DNA from: Pedobacter sp. BMA
Lineage (GTDB): Bacteria > Bacteroidota > Bacteroidia > Sphingobacteriales > Sphingobacteriaceae
Assembly: GCF_001027745.1 (NCBI RefSeq)
Contig: NZ_LECU01000002.1
Span: forward strand, 310,001 to 374,000
DNA length: 64,000 bases
Direction: 5' to 3'
The number at the start of each line of letters is the position of its first letter. Position 1 is the stretch's first letter. The position numbers and the translations under genes were made by a program. Below are positions 18,991 through 28,782 of the stretch, piece by piece. A model generated the notes under the pieces. It was not told the DNA's origin. It saw only the letters and a program-made list of their open reading frames with translations, and ran no database searches.

Positions 18991-19782
18991 ATGAAAGATA
19001 TAAACAATAATGAAGAATCTTATAATTTGACAGAAGATGAAAACAACATCTTAGATCAAATTGGACTGAACGATGGGGCTTCACGAAGAAAATTTCTGAA
19101 ACAACTATCTGCAGCAAGTTTGAGTGTATTGGCTTCTGCGTATTTTACTACAGATTTATTTGCCACTACTATAAAGGATCTTCCGGATGAAGTCAAGGCT
19201 CTTCTTAATGAAGTGAAGGTAAACCTGCGAGTAAATAATATGGTAAAACCATTAACGTTAGATTCCCGTACCACCTTACTTGATGCTCTTCGAGAAAAAT
19301 TAGCGCTAACTGGTTCCAAAAAAGGATGTGATCACGGACAATGTGGTGCATGTACAGTCATTGTTGATGGCAAGCGAAGGCTTTCCTGTCTCACACTGGC
19401 AGCATCCTGCGAGGGTAAAGAAATCACAACTATTGAAGGACTTGCAGAAAACGGCCAGCTCCACCCTATGCAGCAGGCTTTTATTAAACATGATGGTTTT
19501 CAATGTGGTTACTGTACCCCTGGCCAAATCTGCTCATCTGTGGCGCTCTTAGAGGAAGCAAAAAATGGAGAAGCCAGCTATGTAACCGAGGATTTTAAGG
19601 ACATTAAAAATAATTTAGCGCTTTCTGAAGAGGAAATCCGGGAAAGGATGTCTGGAAATATCTGTCGATGTGGAGCATATAATAACATTGTTCAGGCATT
19701 TAAAGAAGTTCATTCCGGTGATGATGTAATGCCTACGTGGGAGTTTGCCACGGCCGAACAAATGGCAAAAGCAAAAATTTAA
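18991..19782 (+). CDS. Molybdenum hydroxylase small subunit, 2x[2Fe-2S], Tat-exported (PaoA/YagT-like)
   Basis: 263 aa. After a 30-residue polar extension there is a twin-arginine signal, S31-RRKFLK37, with a hydrophobic stretch (LSAASLSVLASAYF). A plant-type [2Fe-2S] domain (~75-150) carries Cys motif CDHGQCGAC and a following RLSC. The helical second cluster domain has CGYC and CRCG. These carry electrons from the Mo site to FAD. The subunit starts a three-gene operon with FAD and Mo subunits, with gaps of about 20 bp, as in E. coli paoABC, a periplasmic aldehyde oxidoreductase. Tat export places the whole folded complex in the periplasm. The long N-terminal extension before the Tat motif is unusual but typical of Bacteroidota members. 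Confidence 0.9.
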   Translation: MKDINNNEESYNLTEDENNILDQIGLNDGASRRKFLKQLSAASLSVLASAYFTTDLFATTIKDLPDEVKALLNEVKVNLRVNNMVKPLTLDSRTTLLDALREKLALTGSKKGCDHGQCGACTVIVDGKRRLSCLTLAASCEGKEITTIEGLAENGQLHPMQQAFIKHDGFQCGYCTPGQICSSVALLEEAKNGEASYVTEDFKDIKNNLALSEEEIRERMSGNICRCGAYNNIVQAFKEVHSGDDVMPTWEFATAEQMAKAKI

Positions 19783-19803
19783 GAGCCTGTTTAAAAAATT
19801 ACT

Positions 19804-20796
19804 ATGAGACCATTTACTTATACGGGTGCCAAGACTACAGCTGAAGCACTAAAAGCAGCAAATGCCAATTCAAATTCCCATTATTTAGGGGGTGGAACCA
19901 ACTTATTGGATTTGATGAAAGAAGATGTCGAGAGACCAAATGAACTTATTGAAGTTGCGAATCTAGAACACAAACAAGTAATTCGAAATGAAAAGGGAGG
20001 CTTGACGCTTGGTGGAATGCTTAATAATTCAGAGACTGCCAATCATCGTGATGTTCGTACCTGGTATCCTTTGCTATCTATGGCAATGCTCTCTGCAGCA
20101 ACAGCACAGATAAGAAATATGGCAACAAATGGCGGTAATCTGTTGCAGCGCACACGTTGCCCATACTTTTTTGAAGTATCTATGCCTTGTAATAAGCGCG
20201 AGCCCGGTAGCGGATGTGGCGCATTAACGGGTATGAACGCCCTGCATGCCATCTTTGGATGGAATGATAAGTGCATTGCTGTTCATCCTTCGGATATGGC
20301 TGTAGCGCTGGCGGCTATTGGTGCAACTATTGAAGCGAGACAAACTGATGGATCTTCCAGAATGATAGAGATAGCTGAATTCCACCGTTTGCCTGGTGAT
20401 ACTCCTGAAAAGGATACTAACCTAGAGGCCGGAGAATTGATTACAGCCATTCACCTTCCAAGACCCGACTTCTCTACGCATTATTACTATTTGAAGATTA
20501 GGGAACGTGCGAGCTACGCCTTCGCCATTATTTCTGTTGCAGCTGGTTTACAAGTTACGGATGGCAAAATTATTAAAGCAGGGCTGGCAATGGGCGGAGT
20601 CGCACACAAACCATGGAAGCTAACAAGCGCTGAGAATTATTTATCGGGTAAAACACCAAACCAAGCAAATTTTGAAGCGGCAGCTAGACTTGCTATGAAA
20701 GAGGCCAAGCCGTTAGAGGATAATAAGTATAAAGTAAAAATGGGTGAAAAGGCAATTATTAGGGCATTGACTCAAGCATATCAAAGAAAAGCGTAA
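19804..20796 (+). CDS. Molybdenum hydroxylase FAD-binding subunit (PaoB/YagS-like)
   Basis: 330 aa with no signal, expected to travel with the Tat-targeted small subunit. The FAD_binding_5 fold shows LGGGTNLLD near residues 27-35 and ATNGGNLLQRTRCPYF at ~100-117. A Cys-rich insert follows (CPYF, then PCNKREPGSGCGAL); in E. coli PaoB such Cys residues bind an extra [4Fe-4S] cluster. The C-terminal CO dehydrogenase flavoprotein domain contains YAFAIISVAAGL and GLAMGGVAHKPWK. It accepts electrons from the iron-sulfur subunit and passes them to an unidentified acceptor. It lies between the small and large subunit genes in one transcription unit. Confidence 0.9.
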   Translation: MRPFTYTGAKTTAEALKAANANSNSHYLGGGTNLLDLMKEDVERPNELIEVANLEHKQVIRNEKGGLTLGGMLNNSETANHRDVRTWYPLLSMAMLSAATAQIRNMATNGGNLLQRTRCPYFFEVSMPCNKREPGSGCGALTGMNALHAIFGWNDKCIAVHPSDMAVALAAIGATIEARQTDGSSRMIEIAEFHRLPGDTPEKDTNLEAGELITAIHLPRPDFSTHYYYLKIRERASYAFAIISVAAGLQVTDGKIIKAGLAMGGVAHKPWKLTSAENYLSGKTPNQANFEAAARLAMKEAKPLEDNKYKVKMGEKAIIRALTQAYQRKA

Positions 20797-20818
20797 TCCA
20801 AACAAGAAAAACATTAGT

Positions 20819-22990
20819 ATGAAGACAATAAATGCATCAGGTGTAGGAGAAGCGATTGACAGAGTCGATGGACGCCTAAAAGTAATGGGCATGGCTAAAT
20901 ATGCTTCGGAATTCCCCGTTGAAAATTTAGTATATGCTCAAGGTGTTAATAGTACAATTGCAAAAGGAAGAATAAAGTCAATAGACACTTCCGAAGCGAA
21001 GAAACAGAAGGGAGTGCTTGAGGTGATTACGCATTTAAACGCGCAGAAATTAAAAGCTTACGATAAAGTTAGACCGTCTTATACATTGACAACTATTGCA
21101 CCGATACTGCAAAGTGCGGAAGTTAATTATTACGGTCAATTTGTTGCATGTGTGGTTGCGGAGACTTTTGAACAGGCACAATATGCCTGCAGATTGGTAA
21201 AGGTGACTTACGAAGAAGACAAGCCTGATATACATTTAAACAAAAACAAAGGTAAAGCCTATAAACCAGACGAAGCTGCCGACTATTTACGAGGAGATAT
21301 AGACGCGGGTATGCGTGATGCAGAGGTTAAACTTGAAGAAACCTATACTACGCCTATCGAACATCAGCATCCGATGGAATTGCATGCAGCAATAATTTCT
21401 TGGAATGATGGAAAGGTTAAAATGTATGCAAATCAGCAAATATTACATGAAGCAACAATTGCAGTTGCAGATACTTTTATGATTCCAAAAGACAATGTGG
21501 AAATCATTGCACCTTATATAGGTGGTGGTTTTGGTTCCAAATTACGCATCAATAAACACATCATCTTAGGGACAATGGCATCCAAAATGTTGGGACGACC
21601 GGTCAAAATTACGGTTACCCGTCAACAGATGTTCACTAACACCGGAATGAGACAATTTGATGAACAGGTAATGAAGATTGGCGCTAAAAAAGATGGAACA
21701 TTAACAGCTTTGGCACACTACACTACCTCGCATTGTGCTATTGACGTTCAATACTATGAGACTTGTGGTAATGTTTCAAAGATGCTTTACAATACCCCCA
21801 ACAATGAAATAACCCATAGATTAATTCCTCTAAACCTTCAATGTCCGGATTCCATGAGAGCACCAGGAGAGGCAACCGGGAGTTTTGCCCTGGAATGTGC
21901 GATGGACGAAATGGCCTGGAAGTTGAAAATGGATCCAATTGATTTCAGAATAAAAAACGATACCCAGACAGATTTAGGAGCAGGCAAACCCTTTTCGTCA
22001 CGATTATTAAAAGAATGCTTACGTATTGGAGCAGATAAATTTGGTTGGAAAAACAGAGCTAAGCAACCCGGAACAAAACAAGAAGACAACTGGCTAATTG
22101 GTTACGGAGTAAGTGCAGCATCTCGAAACGCACCATATAAAAAAACCTCTTCGAAAGTTATTATAGAGCTTAATGACGGAAAGGTCCATGCGACCATTCA
22201 AATGGATGCTACGGATCTAGGAACAGGTAGCTATACGATAATTGCACAAACAACTTCAGACTATTTAAATATTCCAGTAGCACAAGTGACTGTCGAATTG
22301 GGAGATTCTAAGTTTCCGCTTACCCCAGGTTCGGGAGGATCATGGGGAGCTGCTTCATACTGCAATGCTGCACGCGTTGCCTGTCAGAACGCTATTACCG
22401 GATTAAAAAATAAAAAAAATATCAGCCTGGATCAGGATATATCAGTATCAGACCTTCTTAAGCAAAACAACCTAAATAAGTTTGAGGCTGAAGGTACTGC
22501 AGAGCCCTCTGAAGAATTTAAGAAACATTCTGTTTTTTCTTTCGGCGCAAATTTCGCTGAAGTTTGGGTGGATAAAGACACTGGTATGTATCGAATCAAG
22601 CGTATGGTAAATGTAGGCTCAGCTGGAAAGATTGTAAATCCTAAAACGGCTTACGGTCAAATTATTGGTGGATTGACTATGGGTGCAGGTATGGTTTTAG
22701 CCGAACAGTCAAAGATCGAACCTAACTTTGGTAATTTTATTACGCGTTCATTGGCTGACTATCACGTTCCTGTAAACTTGGATATGGCCAATATTGAGGT
22801 TATATTCTTGCCTGAGGAAGATAAAATTGCAAATGACATGGGAATTAAAGGCATTGGAGAACTGGGAATAACTAGTGTTGCCGCCTCGATAGCGAATGCA
22901 ATTTTTAATGCAACTGGAAAACGCATGCGGGACCTGCCAATAACACCAGAGAAATTGATTGAGGCAAAAGTAGAAAAAGGTGTGGCTTAA
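20819..22990 (+). CDS. Molybdenum hydroxylase large subunit, molybdopterin-binding (PaoC/YagR-like)
   Basis: 723 aa, close to PaoC in length. The aldehyde-oxidase/xanthine-dehydrogenase a/b hammerhead domain is at ~20-130. Molybdopterin-binding motifs are visible: APYIGGGFGSK (~230-245), MRAPGEATG (~345), DLGTGSYT (~465), GSGGSWGAAS (~500). The catalytic Glu lies in the terminal GIKGIGELGIT (~680). The enzyme should hydroxylate an aldehyde or N-heterocycle, using water as oxygen source. No XdhC/PaoD-type maturation chaperone lies downstream; 22991-23320 has only a tiny reverse ORF. MoaA, an early molybdopterin enzyme, is 7 kb away. The precise substrate cannot be fixed, and periplasmic aldehyde oxidation is the best guess. 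Confidence 0.9.
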   Translation: MKTINASGVGEAIDRVDGRLKVMGMAKYASEFPVENLVYAQGVNSTIAKGRIKSIDTSEAKKQKGVLEVITHLNAQKLKAYDKVRPSYTLTTIAPILQSAEVNYYGQFVACVVAETFEQAQYACRLVKVTYEEDKPDIHLNKNKGKAYKPDEAADYLRGDIDAGMRDAEVKLEETYTTPIEHQHPMELHAAIISWNDGKVKMYANQQILHEATIAVADTFMIPKDNVEIIAPYIGGGFGSKLRINKHIILGTMASKMLGRPVKITVTRQQMFTNTGMRQFDEQVMKIGAKKDGTLTALAHYTTSHCAIDVQYYETCGNVSKMLYNTPNNEITHRLIPLNLQCPDSMRAPGEATGSFALECAMDEMAWKLKMDPIDFRIKNDTQTDLGAGKPFSSRLLKECLRIGADKFGWKNRAKQPGTKQEDNWLIGYGVSAASRNAPYKKTSSKVIIELNDGKVHATIQMDATDLGTGSYTIIAQTTSDYLNIPVAQVTVELGDSKFPLTPGSGGSWGAASYCNAARVACQNAITGLKNKKNISLDQDISVSDLLKQNNLNKFEAEGTAEPSEEFKKHSVFSFGANFAEVWVDKDTGMYRIKRMVNVGSAGKIVNPKTAYGQIIGGLTMGAGMVLAEQSKIEPNFGNFITRSLADYHVPVNLDMANIEVIFLPEEDKIANDMGIKGIGELGITSVAASIANAIFNATGKRMRDLPITPEKLIEAKVEKGVA

Positions 22991-23004
22991 GCTTATTATT
23001 TAAG

Positions 23005-23163
23005 CTAATTTTGTAATGATTTATTTTTAGAACTTATCTGGATTTCAGCGGAGGCCTTACAATCACACAACCTTGAAGACAAAGTCCCAACTGATGCAAC
23101 AACCAGTACAGAAAAATAAATTACATGGATCCTTTTAATTAGCAAAAGCTTTAGAGTTTTCAT
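23005..23163 (-). CDS. Possible small membrane or secreted protein, 52 aa
   Basis: ATG 23163 opens 52 codons: a basic N-terminus (KTLKLLLIKR), a hydrophobic helix (IHVIYFSVLVVASVGTL), and a polar tail with two Cys (RLCDCKASAEIQ). The order suits a signal peptide or single-pass membrane protein. It is antiparallel to and ends 14 bp after the large-subunit gene. No family is recognised; a chance ORF is possible. Confidence 0.35.
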   Translation of the reverse strand: MKTLKLLLIKRIHVIYFSVLVVASVGTLSSRLCDCKASAEIQISSKNKSLQN

Positions 23164-23321
23164 AGTTATATCATTTAATTTAGTAAAGGTATTTATTAAA
23201 TAACATTTGACCATTATATGTATTACTGTAAAAGCTACCAATTTTACTGATGTTCGTTATTTCGAAATAAATCAATAGTGTTAAATGGAATACCTATCAA
23301 AACTTTCACTTAAATGGCTAA

Positions 23322-23697
23322 TTATATAACATTATGCTCCTGCATCAATTTAGCCAGCAGATTTTGTGATCGCCAGTTTTCACCAAATTTGCTAGACAAA
23401 TAGTTTTTCATGTAGTGATAAAAAGGAAGCATCGCGGCTTTATGTAAGGTTTCTAATTCTTCATAATGTCACCGGTTCAGCAAATTGTCGCACGAGCAAA
23501 TGACTATAGTATTCCTCTAGGAGTTCGGGTAATTGGACCTTACCTTCTTTAAAGTGTGGGACGCTTTGAATCAGTGAATCAATATTTACTAGCACCAGGC
23601 TTAACCCGATCTATACAACTTTGATTGAACCCATTTCTTGAGATCTTTTCTCAACAGACAAGACACGATTAAACTTATTAAATTGCTTAAAAACCAT
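23322..23697 (-). pseudogene. Decayed gene upstream of the efflux operon, family unresolved
   Basis: Leftward, ATG 23697 begins a protein-like frame (MVFKQFNKFN, then RVLSVEKRSQEMGSIKVV) broken by one TAG. It continues in the same frame (IGLSLVLVNIDSLIQSVPHF, then KEGKVQLPELLEEYYSHLLVR) until a stop, and resumes after a frameshift near 23465 with HYEELETLHKAAMLPFYHYM, KNYLSSKFGENWRSQ and NLLAKLMQEHNVI. The helical nature and length (~125 codons) would suit the effector half of a TetR-type regulator of the adjacent RND operon, but no DNA-binding domain is readable, so the family is a guess. Two independent lesions argue for a real dead gene. Confidence 0.5.
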
Positions 23698-24050
23698 ACT
23701 GCCTGAACAATTCATCATTAATATTGATATGTCATACAGTATTGCATGACATCCACTTTTTCAACATTATTACTTTTTTATTTCGATAATAGCACTCCGG
23801 GACTATGAGCTGGATGATAGCTACTTCTGCAGTAGCTGCTTTTTAATGGTTGCATCGCTTTTTGAAACGTCGATTGCTCAAAATCATTAATAAAATTGCC
23901 CTTTTATGCGTTTCTTCCTGATCCAATTCCGAAATCAAGGTTTTTTCGCATCAGTAAAATTGGTATGTAATGCAGTGATAGGTATAACAATCCATTGTAA
24001 ATTATACAAGATTTTTGTGGTAGAAAAATAAGAGGCCTATTGGCCATTAT
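23698..24050. other. Leader region of the efflux operon
   Basis: No complete gene. Minus-strand fragments such as SELDQEETHKRAILLMIL (around 23880-23940) look protein-like and may extend the decayed gene to the right. Near the operon start, TTGTA and TACAA form an inverted pair (23995-24009, 5-bp spacer), a weak operator candidate 42 bp before the TolC-like gene. Confidence 0.35.
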
Positions 24051-25565
24051 ATGACACTTACTACAATGATGATTCGAATCAAAAATTCTAAACTTAGGTA
24101 TGAAGTGCGAGGGAAACTTTGCTTTACTGGTAGACAAATTTCACCTTCCCAAATAAAGTTACCGCTAAGAGAAACCGGTTGGGTTATAATAAGTATTATT
24201 TGCTGGTCACTATTTTTTACTGATGGTACGCAGGCACAGACACTATCAATGAAAAGTGCTATTCAAACCGGTACTGCCAACTATGGAATGGTAAAGGCTA
24301 AAGCTAAATATGCTGAAGCAGCCCAAATAACCATCGCTCAGATAAGACGTGAGTTCTTTCCTAACCTCAATCTATCAGCCCAGCAAGATTATGGAACAGT
24401 AAATGGCCAGAACGGTCCCCTCTACGGTTTGGGTGGACTTGGGGTAGCGTCGTCGGGCCTTCCTTTAGCACAGCAAAACTGGAATAGCGCATTTGGCGCC
24501 TTATACCTTGTTAATACAAATTGGGATGTCTTTACTTTTGGACGCAATAGGCAACGAATTAATGTTGCCCAGGCTGATGCCAAGCGCCTGGAGGAAGATT
24601 ATCAGCAAGAGTTGTTCCAACACAAAGTGCGCATCGCGGGTGCCTATCTGAATCTTTTGGCTAGTCAGCGATTACTGCGTTCACAGGAAAAGAACCTCCA
24701 ACGTACAATGATTTTTCTTAAAAGTGCTGCAGCCAGAGTTAAAAGCGGACTGCTGCCAGGGGTGGATTCTACAGTTGCAGCAGCAGAGGTATCTAGAGCT
24801 AAAATAACACTAAACCAGACAAAAGAGCAGGTAAAAATTCAGAATAACGAACTTACGCAGTTGATGGGCGGGCCACCATCTGAGATCATCACTGACACTA
24901 CTCTTGTAACGCGAATACCTGCCTCACTAGCAACGCTTAATAGCACCAGCGAAAGTATTAACCATCCAACAAGGCAGTTTTTCCAAAGCCGCATTTCCTT
25001 GAGCGAACAACAGGAAAGGTTTTTCAAAAAAGAATTTATGCCTACCATTAACCTTTTTGGCGTCTTGCAGAGCCGGGGGTCAGGCTTTAGTGCTGATTAT
25101 GCTTCAAATCAGTCTGCCTATACAAGAAACTATTTGGATGGCATCAGACCAATGCGTCAAAATTACCTTTTAGGCGCGGGACTGGTTTGGAATCTAACGT
25201 CAATTTTGAGGTCATCAAAGAAAGCAGAATCGCAACGTCTGATTACACAAGGTCTTAAAGATGAGTATCAAATGGTCAATAACGAACTTCGCAATCGCGA
25301 TGATGCAGCAACAGCCAGACTTGATTTCGCATTGCAAAATTATAATCAGGCGCCGTTACAAGTCAGAGCTGCCCAACAAGCTTACCGGCAAAGACAAACT
25401 TTATATAATAATGGCCTCTCTATTTTAACTGACCTGACAACAGCATTATTCACCCTGAATAGGGCGGAAACTGATCGGGATATCGCTTTTACCAATGTCT
25501 GGCAAGCGCTACTGATGAAAGCTGCTTCCACCGGTGATTTTGACTTATTCAATAATGAACTTTAA
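24051..25565 (+). CDS. TolC-family outer-membrane efflux protein
   Basis: 504 aa. A ~45-residue polar extension precedes the signal-like helix (GWVIISIICWSLFFTDGTQAQ), so the true start may be one of the Met codons a few residues later or further in; I keep ATG 24051. The mature protein has the duplicated outer membrane efflux repeat: long helices (e.g. ~85-270 and ~300-490) with Ala/Gln-rich heptads, and a central GILLPGVDST-like GLLPGVDSTVAAAEVSRAK motif. It should form the trimeric outer-membrane channel for the RND pump encoded 12 bp downstream. TolC first, then pump, then adaptor is a common order in Bacteroidota. Confidence 0.88.
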   Translation: MTLTTMMIRIKNSKLRYEVRGKLCFTGRQISPSQIKLPLRETGWVIISIICWSLFFTDGTQAQTLSMKSAIQTGTANYGMVKAKAKYAEAAQITIAQIRREFFPNLNLSAQQDYGTVNGQNGPLYGLGGLGVASSGLPLAQQNWNSAFGALYLVNTNWDVFTFGRNRQRINVAQADAKRLEEDYQQELFQHKVRIAGAYLNLLASQRLLRSQEKNLQRTMIFLKSAAARVKSGLLPGVDSTVAAAEVSRAKITLNQTKEQVKIQNNELTQLMGGPPSEIITDTTLVTRIPASLATLNSTSESINHPTRQFFQSRISLSEQQERFFKKEFMPTINLFGVLQSRGSGFSADYASNQSAYTRNYLDGIRPMRQNYLLGAGLVWNLTSILRSSKKAESQRLITQGLKDEYQMVNNELRNRDDAATARLDFALQNYNQAPLQVRAAQQAYRQRQTLYNNGLSILTDLTTALFTLNRAETDRDIAFTNVWQALLMKAASTGDFDLFNNEL

Positions 25566-25577
25566 CTATATATACAA

Positions 25578-28500
25578 ATGAACTTAATTCGCTTTGCGTT
25601 ACGAAAACCGATATCCATACTGGTATTGGTCGCTGGCCTTTTCTTCTTTGGTGTCCGTTCTATCCAAGTCATCAAAGTAGATATTTTACCACAGATGAAT
25701 TTGCCGGTAATCTATGTTGCCCATCCATTTGGAGGCTACACACCGGATCAGATGGAAGCTTTCTTCGCCAAAAATTATGTAGCAGCCCTTCTGTTTGCCA
25801 ATGGGGTAAAATCCATTGAGACAAAGAATATTCAGGGATTGACTTTGATGAAGGTTACCTATTATGAGACAACTAATATGGCTCAGGCAGCCGCAGAACT
25901 TTCTGCCCTGACTTCAAGAGCACAGACAAATTTTCCCCCCGGATCACAACCTCCATTTGTAATCCGTTTTGATGCCTCATCGCTTCCAGTCGGGCAACTT
26001 GTGCTAAGTAGTAAAACACGTACCAATAATGAACTGCAGGATCTGGCAAACGTATATGTGCGTTCGTCTTTTACCTCAATCCCAGGTCTGCTTGCTCCTC
26101 CGCCATTTGGAGGTAGCCCAAGAACGATTGAAATTAATGTTGACCCTGGAAAACTTCGTGCACAGAACCTAACGACTGACCAGATCGTTGAAGCGCTCCG
26201 ACTAAATAATCAGACAGCACCTTCGGGAAATGTCCGTGTTGGAGACATTAACTATATCACTCCTACAAACAACACCATCAAAAATCTAAAGGATTTTGAA
26301 AAAATACCGTTATTCAGAAATGGTGTGGCCAATGTTACTCTTGGAGATGTTGCCAGGGTTAAAGACGGTGCAGACATAGCCCAAGGGTTTGCTTTGGTAA
26401 ACGGAAAGCGCTCAGTATACTTAAGTATCGCCAAAGCCGCGGACGCTTCTACATGGGAAGTGGTAAAAAACTTGAAAGCAAGCCTTCCCCGTATCCGAAA
26501 CACATTGCCCGAGGACGTGGAAGTATCCTATGAATTTGATCAGTCAGTATATGTTATCAATTCCGTTAAAAGCCTGATTACTGAAGGTGTAATTGGTGCT
26601 ATACTCACCGGACTCATGGTAGTGCTTTTTCTAGGAGACAGAAGGGCAGCACTTATTGTAATTCTGACCATTCCCATTTCAATTATATCGGGTGTACTGT
26701 TCCTGAAATTATTTGGCTTTACCATTAACCTGATGACCTTAAGCGGACTTGCGCTGGCTATTGGAATCCTGGTTGATGAAAGTACAGTTACCATAGAAAA
26801 TATACACCAACACCTGGATATGGGCAAATCCAAGGCGAGAGCCATTATTGATGGCTGTGCCGAGATTGCCTTACCTAAATTATTGATCCTGATCTGTATT
26901 TTGGCAATCTTTGCCCCGGCATTTACCATGTCAGGAATACCTGGTGCGCTTTTTTTACCCCTTGCGCTAGCCATTGGATTTTCGATGATTACCTCCTTTT
27001 TGTTGTCACAAACCTTTGTACCTGTAATGGCAAATTGGCTAATGAAAGTTCATCCCGGAAAAACACATACCAAAACAAAAAGTGGGCCTTCAGAAAGTGA
27101 AGATCTTCATGAGGACAAAAAAATAAGTCGTTTCGAGAAGTTCAAAACCTCGTTTCTAAAAATGACCGATAGACTACTGAAGGTAAGGAAAACAACTTCT
27201 ATTGCTTATTTGATTGTAGTTTGCGTGCTGGCAGTAGTGATGATGAACGTAATTGGAAGAGATGTATTTCCAAAAGTCAATTCCAGCCAGTTTCAACTTC
27301 GGTTGAGGGCTCCCGAAGGCACAAGAATGGAGCGTACTGAAGAGATGTCACTGAAAATACTTGAAGAGATTGATAGTGTTGCAGGAAAAGAACATGTAGG
27401 AATATCTTCTACCTATGTAGGGATGCATCCTTCACAGTTTTCGGTTTCTCCGATTTATCTTTTTATGGCTGGCTCACACGAAGCAGTATTCCAGGTAGCC
27501 TTAAAAGACATGCATACAGACATGGATGCGTTCAAAGATGAATTAAGGAAGCGGATTCTAAAAAGGCTACCAAAAGTTAAACTCTCCTTCGAACCTATCG
27601 AATTGACCGATAAAATCCTTAGTCAGGGATCACCAACTCCAATTGAAATAAGATTTGCCGGAAAGGATAAAAAGAACAATGCAGAATATGCGAAAAAAGT
27701 CGTGGAGGCTTTGAGCAAAATACGCTACTTCCGGGACATCCAGATTGCCCAGTCAATCACCTATCCTGCGCTCAATATCGATATTGACAGAACAAGAGCA
27801 TCACAGTTAGGAGTAGACATGAGCCAAATTTCGCGTTCACTAATTGCTTCTACCTCTTCTTCCAGGTATACAGAGAAAAACATATGGGTAGATGAGAAAG
27901 CTGGCCTGTCTTATAGCGTACAGGTACAGATTCCATTAAATAAAATGTCCGGACAGCAGAATATTGGTGAGATTCCGGTACTTAATAACTCCTCCAGGCC
28001 TGTCTTATCAGATGTGGCTTCGATAACAGAGGGAACGACCAATGGAGAGAATGACAACCTTGGTACCATGCCTTATCTTTCTGTAACAGCTAACATTGAC
28101 CATACAGATCTTGGAACTGCAACAAAAGATGTTAAAAAAATAATCGCAGGTTTAGGAGAATTACCAAGGGGCTTATTTGTAGAGCCAATAGGTTTAAGTA
28201 CCGTACTTACAGAAACCTTATCTAGCCTTCAGTCAGGTCTGCTTGTTGCGATCATAGTTATCTTTCTACTGCTTGCTGCAAACTTTCAGTCTTTCAAGGT
28301 CTCTTTTGTTGTACTCACTGCAGCTCCTGCGGTTGTACTAGGTTCACTGTTAATGCTACTCGCTACAGGCTCGACACTGAACCTGCAAAGTTATATGGGA
28401 ATTATCTTAGCAGTAGGGGTTTCTATCGCCAATGCAGTTCTTCTGATCACCAATGCAGAACAGCTAAGGCTGAAAAGTGGAAATGCGTTATCGGCAGCAC

Positions 28501-28772
28501 GTGAAGCTGCATCTTTAAGGCTGCGCCCAATCATAATGACCAGTTTAGCAATGATCGCGGGAATGCTTCCAATGGCCATCGGACATGGGGAAAGTGGCGA
28601 ACAGACCGCTCCACTTGGAAGAGCGGTAATTGGAGGTCTTACATTCTCCACTTTTGTGGTACTAATAGTATTGCCGCTAATATTTGCCTGGCTGCAGGAA
28701 AAAACTACGATTAACTCAGTTTCTCTAGACCCGGATGATTCAGAAAGCAAATTTTACGATAGAACAGCTTAA
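25578..28772 (+). CDS. RND efflux permease (AcrB/HAE1-like)
   Basis: 1064 aa, the usual RND length. TM1 is at ~12-30. The first periplasmic porter domain (~40-330) starts with PQMNLPVIYVAHPFGGYTPD. Helices TM2-TM6 (~335-490) carry LALAIGILVDESTVTIENI with the Asp of the proton relay in TM4. A cytoplasmic Lys/Glu-rich linker lies at ~500-530. A second repeat with its own porter loop follows, and the last helices (~870-1045) end in the C-terminal PMAIGHGESGEQTAPLGRAV motif. Motif composition is nearer to the multidrug HAE1 clade than to metal CusA. It exports by proton antiport with the adjacent adaptor and TolC-like channel. Substrates unknown; setting suggests toxic organics. Confidence 0.92.
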   Translation: MNLIRFALRKPISILVLVAGLFFFGVRSIQVIKVDILPQMNLPVIYVAHPFGGYTPDQMEAFFAKNYVAALLFANGVKSIETKNIQGLTLMKVTYYETTNMAQAAAELSALTSRAQTNFPPGSQPPFVIRFDASSLPVGQLVLSSKTRTNNELQDLANVYVRSSFTSIPGLLAPPPFGGSPRTIEINVDPGKLRAQNLTTDQIVEALRLNNQTAPSGNVRVGDINYITPTNNTIKNLKDFEKIPLFRNGVANVTLGDVARVKDGADIAQGFALVNGKRSVYLSIAKAADASTWEVVKNLKASLPRIRNTLPEDVEVSYEFDQSVYVINSVKSLITEGVIGAILTGLMVVLFLGDRRAALIVILTIPISIISGVLFLKLFGFTINLMTLSGLALAIGILVDESTVTIENIHQHLDMGKSKARAIIDGCAEIALPKLLILICILAIFAPAFTMSGIPGALFLPLALAIGFSMITSFLLSQTFVPVMANWLMKVHPGKTHTKTKSGPSESEDLHEDKKISRFEKFKTSFLKMTDRLLKVRKTTSIAYLIVVCVLAVVMMNVIGRDVFPKVNSSQFQLRLRAPEGTRMERTEEMSLKILEEIDSVAGKEHVGISSTYVGMHPSQFSVSPIYLFMAGSHEAVFQVALKDMHTDMDAFKDELRKRILKRLPKVKLSFEPIELTDKILSQGSPTPIEIRFAGKDKKNNAEYAKKVVEALSKIRYFRDIQIAQSITYPALNIDIDRTRASQLGVDMSQISRSLIASTSSSRYTEKNIWVDEKAGLSYSVQVQIPLNKMSGQQNIGEIPVLNNSSRPVLSDVASITEGTTNGENDNLGTMPYLSVTANIDHTDLGTATKDVKKIIAGLGELPRGLFVEPIGLSTVLTETLSSLQSGLLVAIIVIFLLLAANFQSFKVSFVVLTAAPAVVLGSLLMLLATGSTLNLQSYMGIILAVGVSIANAVLLITNAEQLRLKSGNALSAAREAASLRLRPIIMTSLAMIAGMLPMAIGHGESGEQTAPLGRAVIGGLTFSTFVVLIVLPLIFAWLQEKTTINSVSLDPDDSESKFYDRTA

Positions 28773-28782
28773 TAAATTATAT

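Noticed and set aside
22990..23006. Terminator for the Mo hydroxylase operon (AGCTTA / TAAGCT)
   Set aside because: Only a 6-bp AT-rich stem; too weak to call, although AATTTTG follows.
26540..26974. Minus-strand 144-codon frame
   Set aside because: Antisense to the RND permease, within its conserved membrane helices.
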